From Rhodococcus sp. (in: high G+C Gram-positive bacteria) (lineage in GTDB: Bacteria; Actinomycetota; Actinomycetes; Mycobacteriales; Mycobacteriaceae), in assembly GCF_023264675.1 (NCBI RefSeq), contig NZ_JAHFVG010000006.1:1-64000 (forward strand): DNA of 64,000 nucleotides, in the 5' to 3' direction. This document shows positions 18,204 through 26,542 of this stretch, in pieces. Both the position numbers and the translations under genes were made by a program. Under the pieces are notes generated by a model, which was not told the DNA's origin, did no database searches, and saw only the letters and a list, made by a program, of their open reading frames with translations. Positions within the stretch are counted from its first letter, which is position 1, and every line of letters begins with the position of its first letter.

Positions 18204-18650
18204 CTACCCTTCTGTTCGGTGGAGCGCGTCGGTCAGTATGACCAGCGAGTCTCGGAGCTGTTCGAGATCGGCGACCGTCATGCCGGTCTTGCCTGCAAGC
18301 TGTCGGGGGATGTCGATCGCCCTCGACCTCAGGTTGTCGCCGTCTTCGGTCAAGTGGATCTCCACGCGACGCTCGTCGGTGGTGAGACGGCGGCGCTCGA
18401 TGAAGCCGAGCCCTTCGAGTCGTTTGAGCAACGGCGACAAGGTCCCGGTATCGAGGTCGAGTTCGGTGCAGATTTCACGAACCCCGCGACCGTCTTTTTC
18501 CCACAGCACGAGCAGGACGAGGTACTGGGGGTAGGTGATGCCCAAGCGCTCCAGCATCGGGCGATACACCGCGGTGGTAGCCCGCGATGCGGAGTACAGC
18601 GCGAAGCACACCTGGCGATCGAGTGCGAGTTCGTTGGTCACGCCATTCAA
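18204..18650 (-). CDS. ohrR: MarR-family organic-peroxide sensor OhrR
   Basis: 148 aa. A MarR winged helix spans residues about 35-110 (DLDTGTLSPLLKRLEGLGFI). The conserved redox Cys15 lies in RQVCFALYSA, the position used by 1-Cys and 2-Cys OhrR proteins. When that Cys is oxidised, OhrR leaves DNA and ohr is expressed. A near-perfect palindrome lies 12 bases upstream of the ATG. Confidence 0.93.
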   Translation of the reverse strand: MNGVTNELALDRQVCFALYSASRATTAVYRPMLERLGITYPQYLVLLVLWEKDGRGVREICTELDLDTGTLSPLLKRLEGLGFIERRRLTTDERRVEIHLTEDGDNLRSRAIDIPRQLAGKTGMTVADLEQLRDSLVILTDALHRTEG

Positions 18651-18661
18651 GGTAGTGCACG

Positions 18662-18683
18662 TTTAAGTTGTGTGCAACCTAAA
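18662..18683. promoter_or_regulatory. Candidate OhrR operator
   Basis: TTTAAGTTG and CAACCTAAA form nine-base arms with one mismatch around TGTG, directly upstream of ohrR. Placement and palindromy fit autoregulation of the ohrR-ohr unit. Confidence 0.6.
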
Positions 18684-18689
18684 TGCGGA

Positions 18690-19718
18690 TCAGGGGGCCA
18701 GTGCAGCGGTGAGGCCGTCGAGCACGATGGTGGCAGCGGTCGGACCTGCGTTGAGGTACCACGGATCGTCCTCGACGGTCACGATATGGCCTTCGGTCGA
18801 TGCACTCATCCCCGTCCATAGCGGGTTGGAGGTGTACGTCTCGGCGCGCGAGCCGGTACCCGACTCCTGGCTTCCGACGAAAACCCATTCGGCATCGGCC
18901 AACTGGATTTCCTCCTCGCTGAAGTCCTGGGACGTCTTGTCGAATTGTTGGCTCTCAGGCCGCGAAAGGCCTGCGTCCCAGGCGATGTACCCGGCGAACG
19001 AGGGGATTCCGAACACGCGGGCGCGATCAGCGGTGAACCGGACGAAGGAGACTGACGGGGAACCGGCTTCGATGCCGAGCTCGCTGGCGCGCGAGACGAA
19101 ACTGTCGATGAATGTCTGTGCTCGCTCGGTCCGGCCCAGCGCATCGGCGAGGAGGAGAAAGTCCTGCTTCCAATTGACGCCGGTGCCCTCGGTGAGCACG
19201 GTCGGCGCGATCGCCGACAGCGTGTCGTAGCTGTCCTCGGAGGCGGCCTTGTTCGCCAGGATCAGGTCGGGCTCCAGGGCTGCGATGGCCTCGAGGTTCG
19301 GAGCTTGGCGGTGTCCGACGTCCACGAAACCTGCCATCTGCGTTGCATATTCGGGAAACCCTCGCGCGATGTACTCGGGGACGAGTGCAGCGCCGTCCCC
19401 GTAGGCAACTCCGGTCGGAACGACGCCGAGCGTGAGGACGGCGTCGAGCTGGCCGGTGGCGATCACAACGATGCGTTTCGGCTCGGCAGGGATCTCGGTA
19501 GTGCCGCCGAAGTGGCCGACGGTGCGGGGAAAGATTCCGTCGTCGACGCCGGGGGAGCCCATTCCATCGGGAACTCCGGTCGGCCCGGGGGAGTCGGCAG
19601 CGGGCGATGATCGAGCGCTGGTGTCGGCGGGTGTATCGGTGGCTGGTTCGGTGGAGCTGCACGCGGCCAGCAATGCCGCCGCGGTGAACAGGGACAGAAC
19701 TACGGATGCGCGTTTCAC
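18690..19718 (-). CDS. Iron-siderophore ABC transporter substrate-binding lipoprotein
   Basis: 342 aa from GTG. A lipoprotein signal has lipobox LLAAC (Cys at about residue 19), followed by a Ser/Pro/Asp-rich linker and a FecB/FepB-type periplasmic-binding fold (PKRIVVIATGQLDAVLTLG, then EAIAALEPDLILAN). It should bind ferric siderophores outside the membrane. No permease or ATPase genes are next to it, so it probably uses a transporter encoded elsewhere. An IdeR/DtxR-like box lies 29 bases upstream. Confidence 0.88.
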   Translation of the reverse strand: MKRASVVLSLFTAAALLAACSSTEPATDTPADTSARSSPAADSPGPTGVPDGMGSPGVDDGIFPRTVGHFGGTTEIPAEPKRIVVIATGQLDAVLTLGVVPTGVAYGDGAALVPEYIARGFPEYATQMAGFVDVGHRQAPNLEAIAALEPDLILANKAASEDSYDTLSAIAPTVLTEGTGVNWKQDFLLLADALGRTERAQTFIDSFVSRASELGIEAGSPSVSFVRFTADRARVFGIPSFAGYIAWDAGLSRPESQQFDKTSQDFSEEEIQLADAEWVFVGSQESGTGSRAETYTSNPLWTGMSASTEGHIVTVEDDPWYLNAGPTAATIVLDGLTAALAP

Positions 19719-19746
19719 GTTGCCTCTTCGAACAGGGGGAAGGAAG

Positions 19747-19765
19747 TGAGGTAACGCTATCCTGA
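19747..19765. promoter_or_regulatory. IdeR/DtxR-like iron box
   Basis: The 19-mer TGAGGTAACGCTATCCTGA matches 14 positions of the remembered IdeR consensus TTAGGTTAGGCTAACCTAA and is itself nearly palindromic. It sits just upstream of the siderophore-binding lipoprotein gene, so iron-dependent repression is likely. Confidence 0.6.
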
Positions 19766-19810
19766 TTTCGGTGGCGGAAACAATGTCTGTGTCAGATATA
19801 GTTCTGTGTC

Positions 19811-20272
19811 GTGAGCCACCCCACGGAACGCACTGCTCGGGAGTTGCTGGATGTCGCGTTCGATCTCCGGCGTGTGTTGCGAACCCATCTCGACGATTCG
19901 GGCACCGACGAGACCCTTCCCCTGGCGCAGTCTGAGGTGATTCGCACGGTGTCGGCCTTTCCGGACAGTCGGATCGGGGACATTGCCGAGCGGCTGAAGT
20001 TGCGCCCCAACACTGTGAGCACGCTGGTGCGGACATTGGTGGACAAAGGGCTGCTGGAACGGCGTCCGGATCCGGTGGACGGGCGGGCAGTGGTAGTGAG
20101 GGTGAACGACGAGCGTGCTGCCAGGCGAGTCCGTCGAACGGATCGTCGGGTGGACGTGGTCGGGATCGAACTCGACAGGTTGACTGCTTCGGATCTCCGT
20201 GCGATCGACAAGGCACTTCCGGCGTTGGTGAAGCTGAACAACGCACTGCGGCAGAGTGATTGTCGCGGATAG
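19811..20272 (+). CDS. MarR-family transcriptional regulator
   Basis: 153 aa from GTG. The winged helix spans residues about 45-110 (RIGDIAERLKLRPNTVSTLVRTL, wing around RRPDPVDGRAVVVRVN). A TATAGT -10 element ends eight bases before the GTG, so the message is probably leaderless. It diverges from the siderophore lipoprotein with a 92-base gap containing the iron box, and converges on a TetR gene. Ligand and targets unknown. Confidence 0.82.
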   Translation: MSHPTERTARELLDVAFDLRRVLRTHLDDSGTDETLPLAQSEVIRTVSAFPDSRIGDIAERLKLRPNTVSTLVRTLVDKGLLERRPDPVDGRAVVVRVNDERAARRVRRTDRRVDVVGIELDRLTASDLRAIDKALPALVKLNNALRQSDCRG

Positions 20273-20281
20273 TCGACGGCG

Positions 20282-20875
20282 TTACGTTTTCTGCTGTCGC
20301 AGCGCATCGTCGATCAGAACGGTGGCCGCGCGGCGGGCCTGGGCAGTGGCGTCGTACGGCGCCTGCATCTGCGCTGCGACGAACACGCCGTCCATCAGCA
20401 ACAGCATCTGAGCGGCCAGCGGCTCCGCGTCGACGATTCCCGCCTCCCGCAGGTAGGAAGCGAAAAGCTCCCTGGCGTGGCTCTTGTGAGCCCGCGCGAT
20501 ATCGACGAACGGGTGTGACGCGTCGGCCATCTCGACCGCGACGTTGACGAAGGTACAGCCGCGGAAGTCGTCCTCGGCGATGACCAGGGCCAATACATCG
20601 AATACGGCGAGGGCTTTGTCGCGGCCGGTGTCGGCGATCTTGTTCACCTCGCGCTCGAACAGGGCGCGTACTCGCGCATCCTTGTCGACCAGAAATGCCT
20701 CGACGAGGCCGTCTTTGGAGCCGAACTGGCGGTACAGGCTCATGATCGGTGTCTGCGCCGCGTCGAGTACGCGGTTGATCCCCACGGCGCGGATCCCCTC
20801 GGTATAGAACAGCGCGGCCGCCTTCAGAAGGCGTTCGCGAGGTCCCTGCTTGGTGGGTGGCGTCGATGTGGGCAC
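20282..20875 (-). CDS. TetR-family regulator
   Basis: 197 aa. N-terminal HTH (RERLLKAAALFYTEGIRAVG, then PIMSLYRQFGSKDGLVEAFL) and a C-terminal domain of the TetR_C_11 type with FRGCTFVNVAVEMAD. The conserved GC in FRGCTF is frequent in this subgroup and might be redox- or ligand-responsive. It diverges from the enoyl-CoA hydratase-like gene across a long imperfect palindrome, its likely operator. Confidence 0.85.
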   Translation of the reverse strand: MPTSTPPTKQGPRERLLKAAALFYTEGIRAVGINRVLDAAQTPIMSLYRQFGSKDGLVEAFLVDKDARVRALFEREVNKIADTGRDKALAVFDVLALVIAEDDFRGCTFVNVAVEMADASHPFVDIARAHKSHARELFASYLREAGIVDAEPLAAQMLLLMDGVFVAAQMQAPYDATAQARRAATVLIDDALRQQKT

Positions 20876-20884
20876 GAGCCGAGT

Positions 20885-20927
20885 ATAGCGAGCGCTCTCT
20901 ATTGCAATGAGAGAGAGTGATCGCTAT
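20885..20927. promoter_or_regulatory. Imperfect palindrome between TetR and hydratase genes
   Basis: Outer arms ATAGCGA (20885) and TCGCTAT (to 20927) surround an inner element CTCTCT-ATTGCAAT-GAGAGA. The nested symmetry between divergent genes is typical of a TetR operator that controls both. Confidence 0.6.
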
Positions 20928-20980
20928 CGTTCTGTCGGGCGTCGCTCGACGTCTTTCTCTTCCCGATGGGAGCTCACCAG

Positions 20981-21793
20981 ATGACCGAAGTTGCAGACGC
21001 GTCCACGGCGACGGACGCCGCGGCCGAGCCCGTGGTCGAATTCGAGATCACCAACCAGGTCGCGTACGTCACGATGCGCAGCCGCCCGCACAACTTTCTC
21101 GGCATTGCACTGTTCGAGGAGCTCATCGGGGCCATGCACCGGGCGCAGGCCGAGGGCGCCCGAGCTGTGGTGCTCCGCAGCGGACTTCGCAACTTCTGTG
21201 CCGGGGCCGATATTGCTTTGTTCGAAAGCCACGAGCGGGGAGTCGCGCCCGATATCGACGTGAATCGATTGCTGGAAGCGTTCGAAGAACTGCCGCTGCC
21301 GATCGTCGCTGCGGTCAAGGGGGTCTGTGTCGGCGGTGGCTTCGAGATCGCGCTGGCGTGCGACATGATCATCGCGGCCGAGTCGGCCAAGATCGGGGCG
21401 GTCGAGGCGACGCTCGGCATCAACCCGCTGATGGGAGCCATGCAGCGCATCGCGCAGCGCGCCGGCTCGGCGCGTGCCAAGGAGATGGCATTGCTCGCTC
21501 GCCGCTACGACCCCCACACGTTGGAGCGGTGGAACATCATCAACCGAGTGGTGCCCGACGACGACCTGGAGTCGGAGACCCGGAGCCTGGCCGAGGAACT
21601 GGCCACCGGCCCGACGCTCGCCCACGCGTCGTCCAAGGCGATCATCAAGGTGGCGCTCGATCAGGGGACGGCAGCGGCCGATGCGGCGATGGTCGAGCTG
21701 CAAGCCGATCTCTGGCGGTCGAACGACCTCACGGAAGCGCTCACCTCGCTGCAACTCAGCGGCCCCGGTAAGGCGCGATTCCAGGGCAACTGA
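20981..21793 (+). CDS. Enoyl-CoA hydratase/isomerase (crotonase) family protein
   Basis: 270 aa. The crotonase fold shows the oxyanion-hole segments NFCAGADIALF and GVCVGGGFEIALACD. In the position of the two catalytic Glu residues of true hydratases, VEATLGINPLMGAMQR keeps one Glu in the usual region. The start at 20981 has GGGAG eight bases upstream; an in-frame ATG at 20966 is less well placed. Under TetR control it probably serves a specific fatty-acid or aromatic degradation step. Confidence 0.85.
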   Translation: MTEVADASTATDAAAEPVVEFEITNQVAYVTMRSRPHNFLGIALFEELIGAMHRAQAEGARAVVLRSGLRNFCAGADIALFESHERGVAPDIDVNRLLEAFEELPLPIVAAVKGVCVGGGFEIALACDMIIAAESAKIGAVEATLGINPLMGAMQRIAQRAGSARAKEMALLARRYDPHTLERWNIINRVVPDDDLESETRSLAEELATGPTLAHASSKAIIKVALDQGTAAADAAMVELQADLWRSNDLTEALTSLQLSGPGKARFQGN

Positions 21794-21848
21794 CACCCAT
21801 CGTCGCGGATACCGAGATGCGCCGAGAAAAGGCGAATAGCCTGGGCAA

Positions 21849-22619
21849 ATGAGTTTCGGTGACGCGCTGGCGGCCGAGTGCAGTCGAATCCGCCGCAACC
21901 CGACCGACACTCTCGGTACCGTCGCGTTCAATGCGGTGCTGATGATTGCCGCGTGGATGCTGGTTCCGCGTAATCTGCTCTTCACCTGGACGGGGCCGTC
22001 GGGATTCGCGCTCGCGCTGGAGGGTTGGATGTATGCGGACGTGACGGCGTCGAATGTGCTTGCCCCCGACTCTCGGAGGGCGCTTGCGGCGATGAACACT
22101 CGACGGGACTTTCTCCGGCTACTGACCGCGAAGGCGGTTGCGCTCTGGATGCTGATCGCGCCGCTGTGCGCGACGGTGGCCGTGGTGGTGGGGTTCTACG
22201 ACGGTCGATGGCTCTTCACCGTCTGCGTCGTGGTCGCTGTTGCGTTGTGCCCGTTCGGTGCGTTGGCCGGTACTGCGCTGGTGGGCATCGTCTTTCCGTA
22301 CCATCAACGATCTCTGCAGTGGCGGTGGCAACAGCGCCGACACGTAGGGGGCCTCGTCCGCTGGGGCGCTCTATTGGTGATTCCCTATGTTGTCTTCCCG
22401 ATGTTCTCGGCGCTGACCGCCGCTGTACCGCTGATGATCTGGCGCATCGGAGTGTCGGACGGAAGTCGTATCGAGACAGCCGACTTCGCGGTGTGCGTGG
22501 TGGTGGCGATCGCGATCTCGGCGGGACTGTGGTGGGCGTCCCGCCGAGTCGCCGTGTGGTGGATCGAGCGGCACGGTGTGTCGCTACGCGCCTATCTGAA
22601 CGATCCCGATCGCGGTTAG
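21849..22619 (+). CDS. Membrane protein resembling an ABC-2 permease, unknown function
   Basis: 256 aa with about six hydrophobic segments: AFNAVLMIAAWMLVP, FALALEGWMYADVTASNVLAP, AVALWMLIAPLCATVAVVVG, a long segment near residue 120, and two in the last third. The placement of a cytoplasmic N-terminus and paired helices resembles ABC-2 permeases, but no ATPase lies nearby. Function unknown. The 3' end meets metE tail to tail. Confidence 0.6.
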   Translation: MSFGDALAAECSRIRRNPTDTLGTVAFNAVLMIAAWMLVPRNLLFTWTGPSGFALALEGWMYADVTASNVLAPDSRRALAAMNTRRDFLRLLTAKAVALWMLIAPLCATVAVVVGFYDGRWLFTVCVVVAVALCPFGALAGTALVGIVFPYHQRSLQWRWQQRRHVGGLVRWGALLVIPYVVFPMFSALTAAVPLMIWRIGVSDGSRIETADFAVCVVVAIAISAGLWWASRRVAVWWIERHGVSLRAYLNDPDRG

Positions 22620-22623
22620 GCGG

Positions 22624-24882
22624 TCACTGCCGAACGATCCGCGCTGCTTCGACGAGGTTGCGTAGCGACGCGTCGACCTCGGTTGCTCCTCGCGTCTTGA
22701 GTCCGCAATCAGGATTCACCCAGAGCCGCTCGGCTGGAACTGCTTTCAATGCGGACCGGAGCGAGTCGGTGATTTCCTCGACGCTCGGAACACGCGGGGA
22801 ATGGATGTCGTACACCCCTGGACCGACCCCGAGGTCGAATCCGACGGAATTGAGATCGTCCAGAACCTCCATGTGCGATCGTGCTGCCTCGATCGAAGTC
22901 ACGTCGGCGTCGAGAGCAACGATCGCGTCGATGACCTCGCCGAACTCCGAGTAGCACAGGTGCGTGTGGATTTGAGTGGAGTCCGAGACCCCCGACGTCG
23001 ACAACTTGAATGCGCGTACGGCCCATTCCAGATAGAACGCTTTGTCTTTCGCGCGCAGTGGGAGCAGTTCGCGCAGTGCCGGTTCGTCGACCTGCACGAT
23101 CTTCACACCGGCGGACTGCAGGTCGACGGTTTCGTCGCGAATTGCCAGCGCCACCTGATCGGCGGTGTCGGCGAGCGGTTGGTCGTCCCGCACGAACGAC
23201 CACGCGAGGATCGTCACCGGTCCGGTCAGCATGCCCTTGACCGGCTTGTCGGTGAGGGACTGCGCGTAGGTGATCCAGTCCACGGTCATCGCGCGAGGTC
23301 GGCTGACGTCGCCGAACAGGATCGGCGGACGGACGCACCGGGAGCCGTAGGACTGCACCCACCCGTGCGTCGTGGCGGCGAAGCCGCCCAGTTGCTCGGC
23401 GAAGTACTGCACCATGTCGTTGCGCTCGGGCTCGCCGTGAACCAGTACGTCGAGACCGATGTTCTCCTGCAGCGCAATCACATCCGCGATCTCCGACTGC
23501 ATGAGGCGCACATACTCGGCGTCGTCGATCTCGCCTTTCCTCAACGCTGCGCGAGCGAGGCGGATCTGCGTGGTCTGCGGATACGAGCCGATGGTCGTGG
23601 TCGGCAGTGCAGGCAAATCGAGACTGGCTGCCTGTGCTCGACGACGCTCGTCGGCGGGACTGCGATCTACCGTGACCCCCGCGTCGAGGCGGGCTCGAAT
23701 CGAGGCGTCGCGCAGGCGGGGATCGTCACGCCGGGAGTCGAGCGCTGCACGCGACTCACCGAGTTCCGCTGCTACCGAGTCGCGTCCGTCGCGTAGTGCC
23801 TTCGCCAGGACAGTCACTTCGGTGATCTTCTCGGCGCCGAAGGCAAGCCACGAGCGGAGCGGGTCGACGATCTCGGGTTCCGCGTCGAGTGTGTACGGAA
23901 CATGGAGCAAGGAGCACGATGTCGATACCGCAAGCGTGCCGACACTTCCCAGCAGGCTGGCCAGAGTCGCCAGCGCATCATCCAGATTGGTCCGCCAGAT
24001 GTTTCGGCCGTCGACGATGCCAGCGACGATCCGCTTGCCCAGGAGAGCGGGAACAGCAGCAACCTGCTCGACGGATTTCGGCGCCGTCAGATCGACCGAC
24101 AACCCCTCGATGCCGGTCGAGGCGAGAACGGGAAGCGCTGGGCCGAGGTCACCGAAGTACGACGCCACCAGAATTGCCGGCCGTGTCGAGACGGCGCTCA
24201 GGTGGTCGTAGGCGCGCTTGGCGGCAGCGATGTCGTTCTGGGTGCGATCCGCGACGAGAGCAGGCTCGTCCATCTGGACCCACTCGGCGCCTGCGTCGGC
24301 CAGCTGGGTGAGCAGATCGGCGTAGAGAGGCAGGATCTCGTCCAGACGATCGAGAAGCGGAGCGTCATCGCCGACGGCCTTCGACAACAGCAGGAAGGTC
24401 ACCGGACCGAGGATGACCGGACGCGCCGGGATTCCCAGCGCACGAGCCTCTTTCAGCTCGCCGAGAACCTTCTCCGGGTGAAGGGAGAAGATCGTGTTCG
24501 GCGAGATCTCGGGGACGAGGTAGTGGTAGTTGGTGTCGAACCACTTCGTCATCTCGAGTGGTGCGATTCTGTCGTTGCCGCGGGCTGCCGCGAAATATCG
24601 ATCCAGTTCGTTCTCGATACTCTGCACTCGTTCCGGTAGCGCTCCGAGTAGGGCAGCGGTGTCGAGGACCTGGTCGTAGTACGAGAACGTGTTCACCGGA
24701 ACCGAGTCCAGACCGGCCGATACAAGCGCTTCGAGATTGTCCCGGCGCAGATCTACGGCAACTGCCTCGAGAGCAGCAGCGTCGATCTTCCCGGCCCAGT
24801 AGGACTCGACGGCTTTCTTGAGTTCGCGCTTCGGTCCGATCCGGGGTGAACCGAGGACCGTTGCAGTGAATTCGAATGTCAC
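22624..24882 (-). CDS. metE: Cobalamin-independent methionine synthase
   Basis: 752 aa, the full family length with two barrel domains. The N-terminal domain begins [21 protein letters not shown]. The C-terminal catalytic domain has [15 protein letters not shown], and near the end [10 protein letters not shown], which supplies a zinc-ligand Cys. The enzyme methylates homocysteine from 5-methyl-tetrahydrofolate polyglutamate. The 5' leader carries a cobalamin riboswitch, so expression should fall when B12 is available and a B12-dependent MetH can take over. GGAG precedes the ATG. Confidence 0.97.
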   Translation of the reverse strand: MTFEFTATVLGSPRIGPKRELKKAVESYWAGKIDAAALEAVAVDLRRDNLEALVSAGLDSVPVNTFSYYDQVLDTAALLGALPERVQSIENELDRYFAAARGNDRIAPLEMTKWFDTNYHYLVPEISPNTIFSLHPEKVLGELKEARALGIPARPVILGPVTFLLLSKAVGDDAPLLDRLDEILPLYADLLTQLADAGAEWVQMDEPALVADRTQNDIAAAKRAYDHLSAVSTRPAILVASYFGDLGPALPVLASTGIEGLSVDLTAPKSVEQVAAVPALLGKRIVAGIVDGRNIWRTNLDDALATLASLLGSVGTLAVSTSCSLLHVPYTLDAEPEIVDPLRSWLAFGAEKITEVTVLAKALRDGRDSVAAELGESRAALDSRRDDPRLRDASIRARLDAGVTVDRSPADERRRAQAASLDLPALPTTTIGSYPQTTQIRLARAALRKGEIDDAEYVRLMQSEIADVIALQENIGLDVLVHGEPERNDMVQYFAEQLGGFAATTHGWVQSYGSRCVRPPILFGDVSRPRAMTVDWITYAQSLTDKPVKGMLTGPVTILAWSFVRDDQPLADTADQVALAIRDETVDLQSAGVKIVQVDEPALRELLPLRAKDKAFYLEWAVRAFKLSTSGVSDSTQIHTHLCYSEFGEVIDAIVALDADVTSIEAARSHMEVLDDLNSVGFDLGVGPGVYDIHSPRVPSVEEITDSLRSALKAVPAERLWVNPDCGLKTRGATEVDASLRNLVEAARIVRQ

Positions 24883-25009
24883 GTGATGTCTCCAAATGCG
24901 TCACCTGTGGGTGGATCACCACCGAGCGCGCGAGACGCACCTGAGCCCATGCCTGTACACGCTGCAGGTCGACTCGCCCATTCCACGGGGCGGTGAACCG
25001 CTGCGCACG

Positions 25010-25232
25010 GCGTGCACAGCACAGAAGGCAGGTATTCGGACTCACAGGCACGCAACCGAATTCGATTGCTCCTACTGGCCGTCGCTTCCCAGAGAGGCTT
25101 CTCCAGTGCTTACTGACGGCGGTCGTTCCTGCATACCGCTGCGGGACAGTCCCGGATTCTCACCGGGTTCCCTCTTGCGTCGCCGTTCGCGGTCTTCGGG
25201 GCTCCTCACGACCGCGGGGCGAACCAACTGCA
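25010..25232 (-). promoter_or_regulatory. Cobalamin (B12) riboswitch upstream of metE
   Basis: On the reverse strand the leader carries the conserved core GGTGAGAATCCGGGACTG then TCCCGCAGCGG (about 25138-25166), and toward the 3' side the B12-box-like TGAGTCCGAATACCTGCC (25028-25045). These are the two most conserved blocks of the cobalamin riboswitch class. A -10 element TATGCT lies at 25239-25244, placing the RNA start near 25232. The leader runs some 350 bases to metE. Ligand binding should lower metE expression by termination or by hiding the ribosome site; the mechanism is not clear from sequence. Confidence 0.92.
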
Positions 25233-25288
25233 CCGATGAGCATAGGTGCATTGCCTCTCGGTGCGAAAGGCATGCTAGCGTCGTCCAC

Positions 25289-25357
25289 ATGCAGCGCACG
25301 TATTTTTGGTTTAGCAGGCCGGCCCCGGGTGGGTCAGCCAGCGACGCCATGCGCTGA
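25289..25357 (+). CDS. Aromatic leader peptide for DAHP synthase attenuation
   Basis: A 22-codon reading frame, MQRTYFWFSRPAPGG and seven more residues, lies 84 bases before the DAHP synthase start. Residues 5-8 are Tyr-Phe-Trp-Phe, exactly the end products of the pathway. A -10 element TAGCGT at 25275-25280 places transcription at or within two bases of the ATG, so the leader would be translated from the very 5' end of the RNA. Stalling at the aromatic codons when charged Tyr, Phe or Trp tRNA is scarce would change the folding of the following hairpins. This is inferred from layout. Confidence 0.7.
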   Translation: MQRTYFWFSRPAPGGSASDAMR

Positions 25358-25419
25358 GACCCCACCCCACGAGCCGGAATCAAACCGGCTCGAAGTGTGC
25401 GTGGAGCTCCGAGGGCCGG
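25327..25419 (+). promoter_or_regulatory. Mutually exclusive RNA hairpins between leader peptide and DAHP synthase
   Basis: Hairpin 1 pairs GGGTGGGTC (25327) with GACCCCACCC (to 25367), with an inner CAGCG/CGCTG stem, and overlaps the leader peptide stop. Hairpin 2 pairs CGAGCCGG (25370-25377) with CCGGCTCG (25385-25392). The right arm of hairpin 2 can instead pair with CGAGGGCCGG at 25410-25419. Alternative pairing of one segment is the hallmark of an attenuator. No T run follows, so control may act on translation or through Rho. Confidence 0.5.
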
Positions 25420-25441
25420 TCCGATGATCAAAGGATTTTCG

Positions 25442-26542
25442 ATGACCACCTCCGTCACCCCTGCCGACAGTGCACTGGACGACCAGGCACTGGACGACCA
25501 GCGCACCATCAGCATCAGCCCACTCGTCGCGCCGTCGTTGCTGCGTCGCGAACATCCGGCCGACGACGCCGTGTCGGCCACGGTTCGCCGTGGTCGCGGT
25601 GGCGTCGTCGACATTCTCGACGGTCGCGACGACCGGTTGATCGTCGTCGTCGGGCCGTGCTCGGTGCACGACACGACTGCGGCCATCGACTACGCACGTC
25701 GTCTCGCCGACAAGGCCACCGAACTCGGTGACCGGCTCCATATCGTCATGCGCGTCTACTTCGAGAAGCCGCGTACGACGCTGGGCTGGAAGGGACTCGT
25801 CAACGACCCGCACCTCGACGGCTCGTACGACGTCAATCACGGGCTTCGCGTCGGCCGTCAGCTTCTGGTCGACATCTCGGCGCTCGGGCTCCCCGTCGGA
25901 TGCGAGTTCCTCGATCCGATCACGCCGCAGTACATCGCGGACCTGGTCAGCTACGGCGCCATCGGGGCACGGACCGCCGCCAGCCAGGTGCATCGTCAGC
26001 TGTGCAGCGCGTTGTCCATGCCCGTCGGCATCAAGAACTCGACCGAGGGCGACATCCAGGTAGCGGTCGACGGAACCAGGGCTGCGGCGTCGAGCCACGT
26101 CTTCCCCGGGACCGATCTCGACGGTCAGGCCGCGCTGATCCGGACCACCGGCAACCCCGACTGCCACGTCATTCTGCGCGGCGGCACCGACGGGCCGAAC
26201 TACGACGCCGAATCGGTGGCCGACACCGTTGCTCGCCTGCGGAAGTCCGCACTTCCCGAGCGCGTGGTCATCGACGCCAGCCACGGGAACAGCCGCAAGG
26301 ACCACAACAAGCAGGTCGACGTCGTCACCGACGTGGCGCGTCGAGTCGGCGAGGGTGAACACGGCATCGTCGGATTGATGCTGGAGAGCTTCATCGTGGC
26401 CGGCCGTCAGGACCTGACGCTCGGGCACAAGGAAGATCTCACCTACGGGCAGTCGATCACGGATGCATGCCTCGACTGGGACACCACCGCAACGCAACTC
26501 GACGCTTTGGCGGAGGCGGTCACTGCTCGCCGCGCGCGCTAG
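25442..26542 (+). CDS. aroG: 3-deoxy-7-phosphoheptulonate synthase, class I (AroF/G/H type)
   Basis: 366 aa. VVVGPCSVHDTTAAIDYA and VMRVYFEKPRTTLGWKGLVND are the PEP- and metal-binding motifs of class I DAHP synthases, followed by DASHGNSRKDHNKQ and a late LMLESFIVAGRQ stretch. It condenses PEP and erythrose 4-phosphate, the first step to aromatic amino acids. I chose the ATG at 25442 behind AAAGGA. Upstream lie an aromatic leader peptide and switching hairpins. A repetitive ALDDQALDDQ near the N-terminus is a small coding duplication. The stop overlaps the converging alkB-like gene. Confidence 0.95.
   Translation: MTTSVTPADSALDDQALDDQRTISISPLVAPSLLRREHPADDAVSATVRRGRGGVVDILDGRDDRLIVVVGPCSVHDTTAAIDYARRLADKATELGDRLHIVMRVYFEKPRTTLGWKGLVNDPHLDGSYDVNHGLRVGRQLLVDISALGLPVGCEFLDPITPQYIADLVSYGAIGARTAASQVHRQLCSALSMPVGIKNSTEGDIQVAVDGTRAAASSHVFPGTDLDGQAALIRTTGNPDCHVILRGGTDGPNYDAESVADTVARLRKSALPERVVIDASHGNSRKDHNKQVDVVTDVARRVGEGEHGIVGLMLESFIVAGRQDLTLGHKEDLTYGQSITDACLDWDTTATQLDALAEAVTARRAR

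Noticed and set aside
24896..25357. 153-codon frame through the cobalamin riboswitch
   Set aside because: Most of it lies antisense to the riboswitch. Only its last 22 codons, beginning at 25289, make sense as the aromatic leader peptide.
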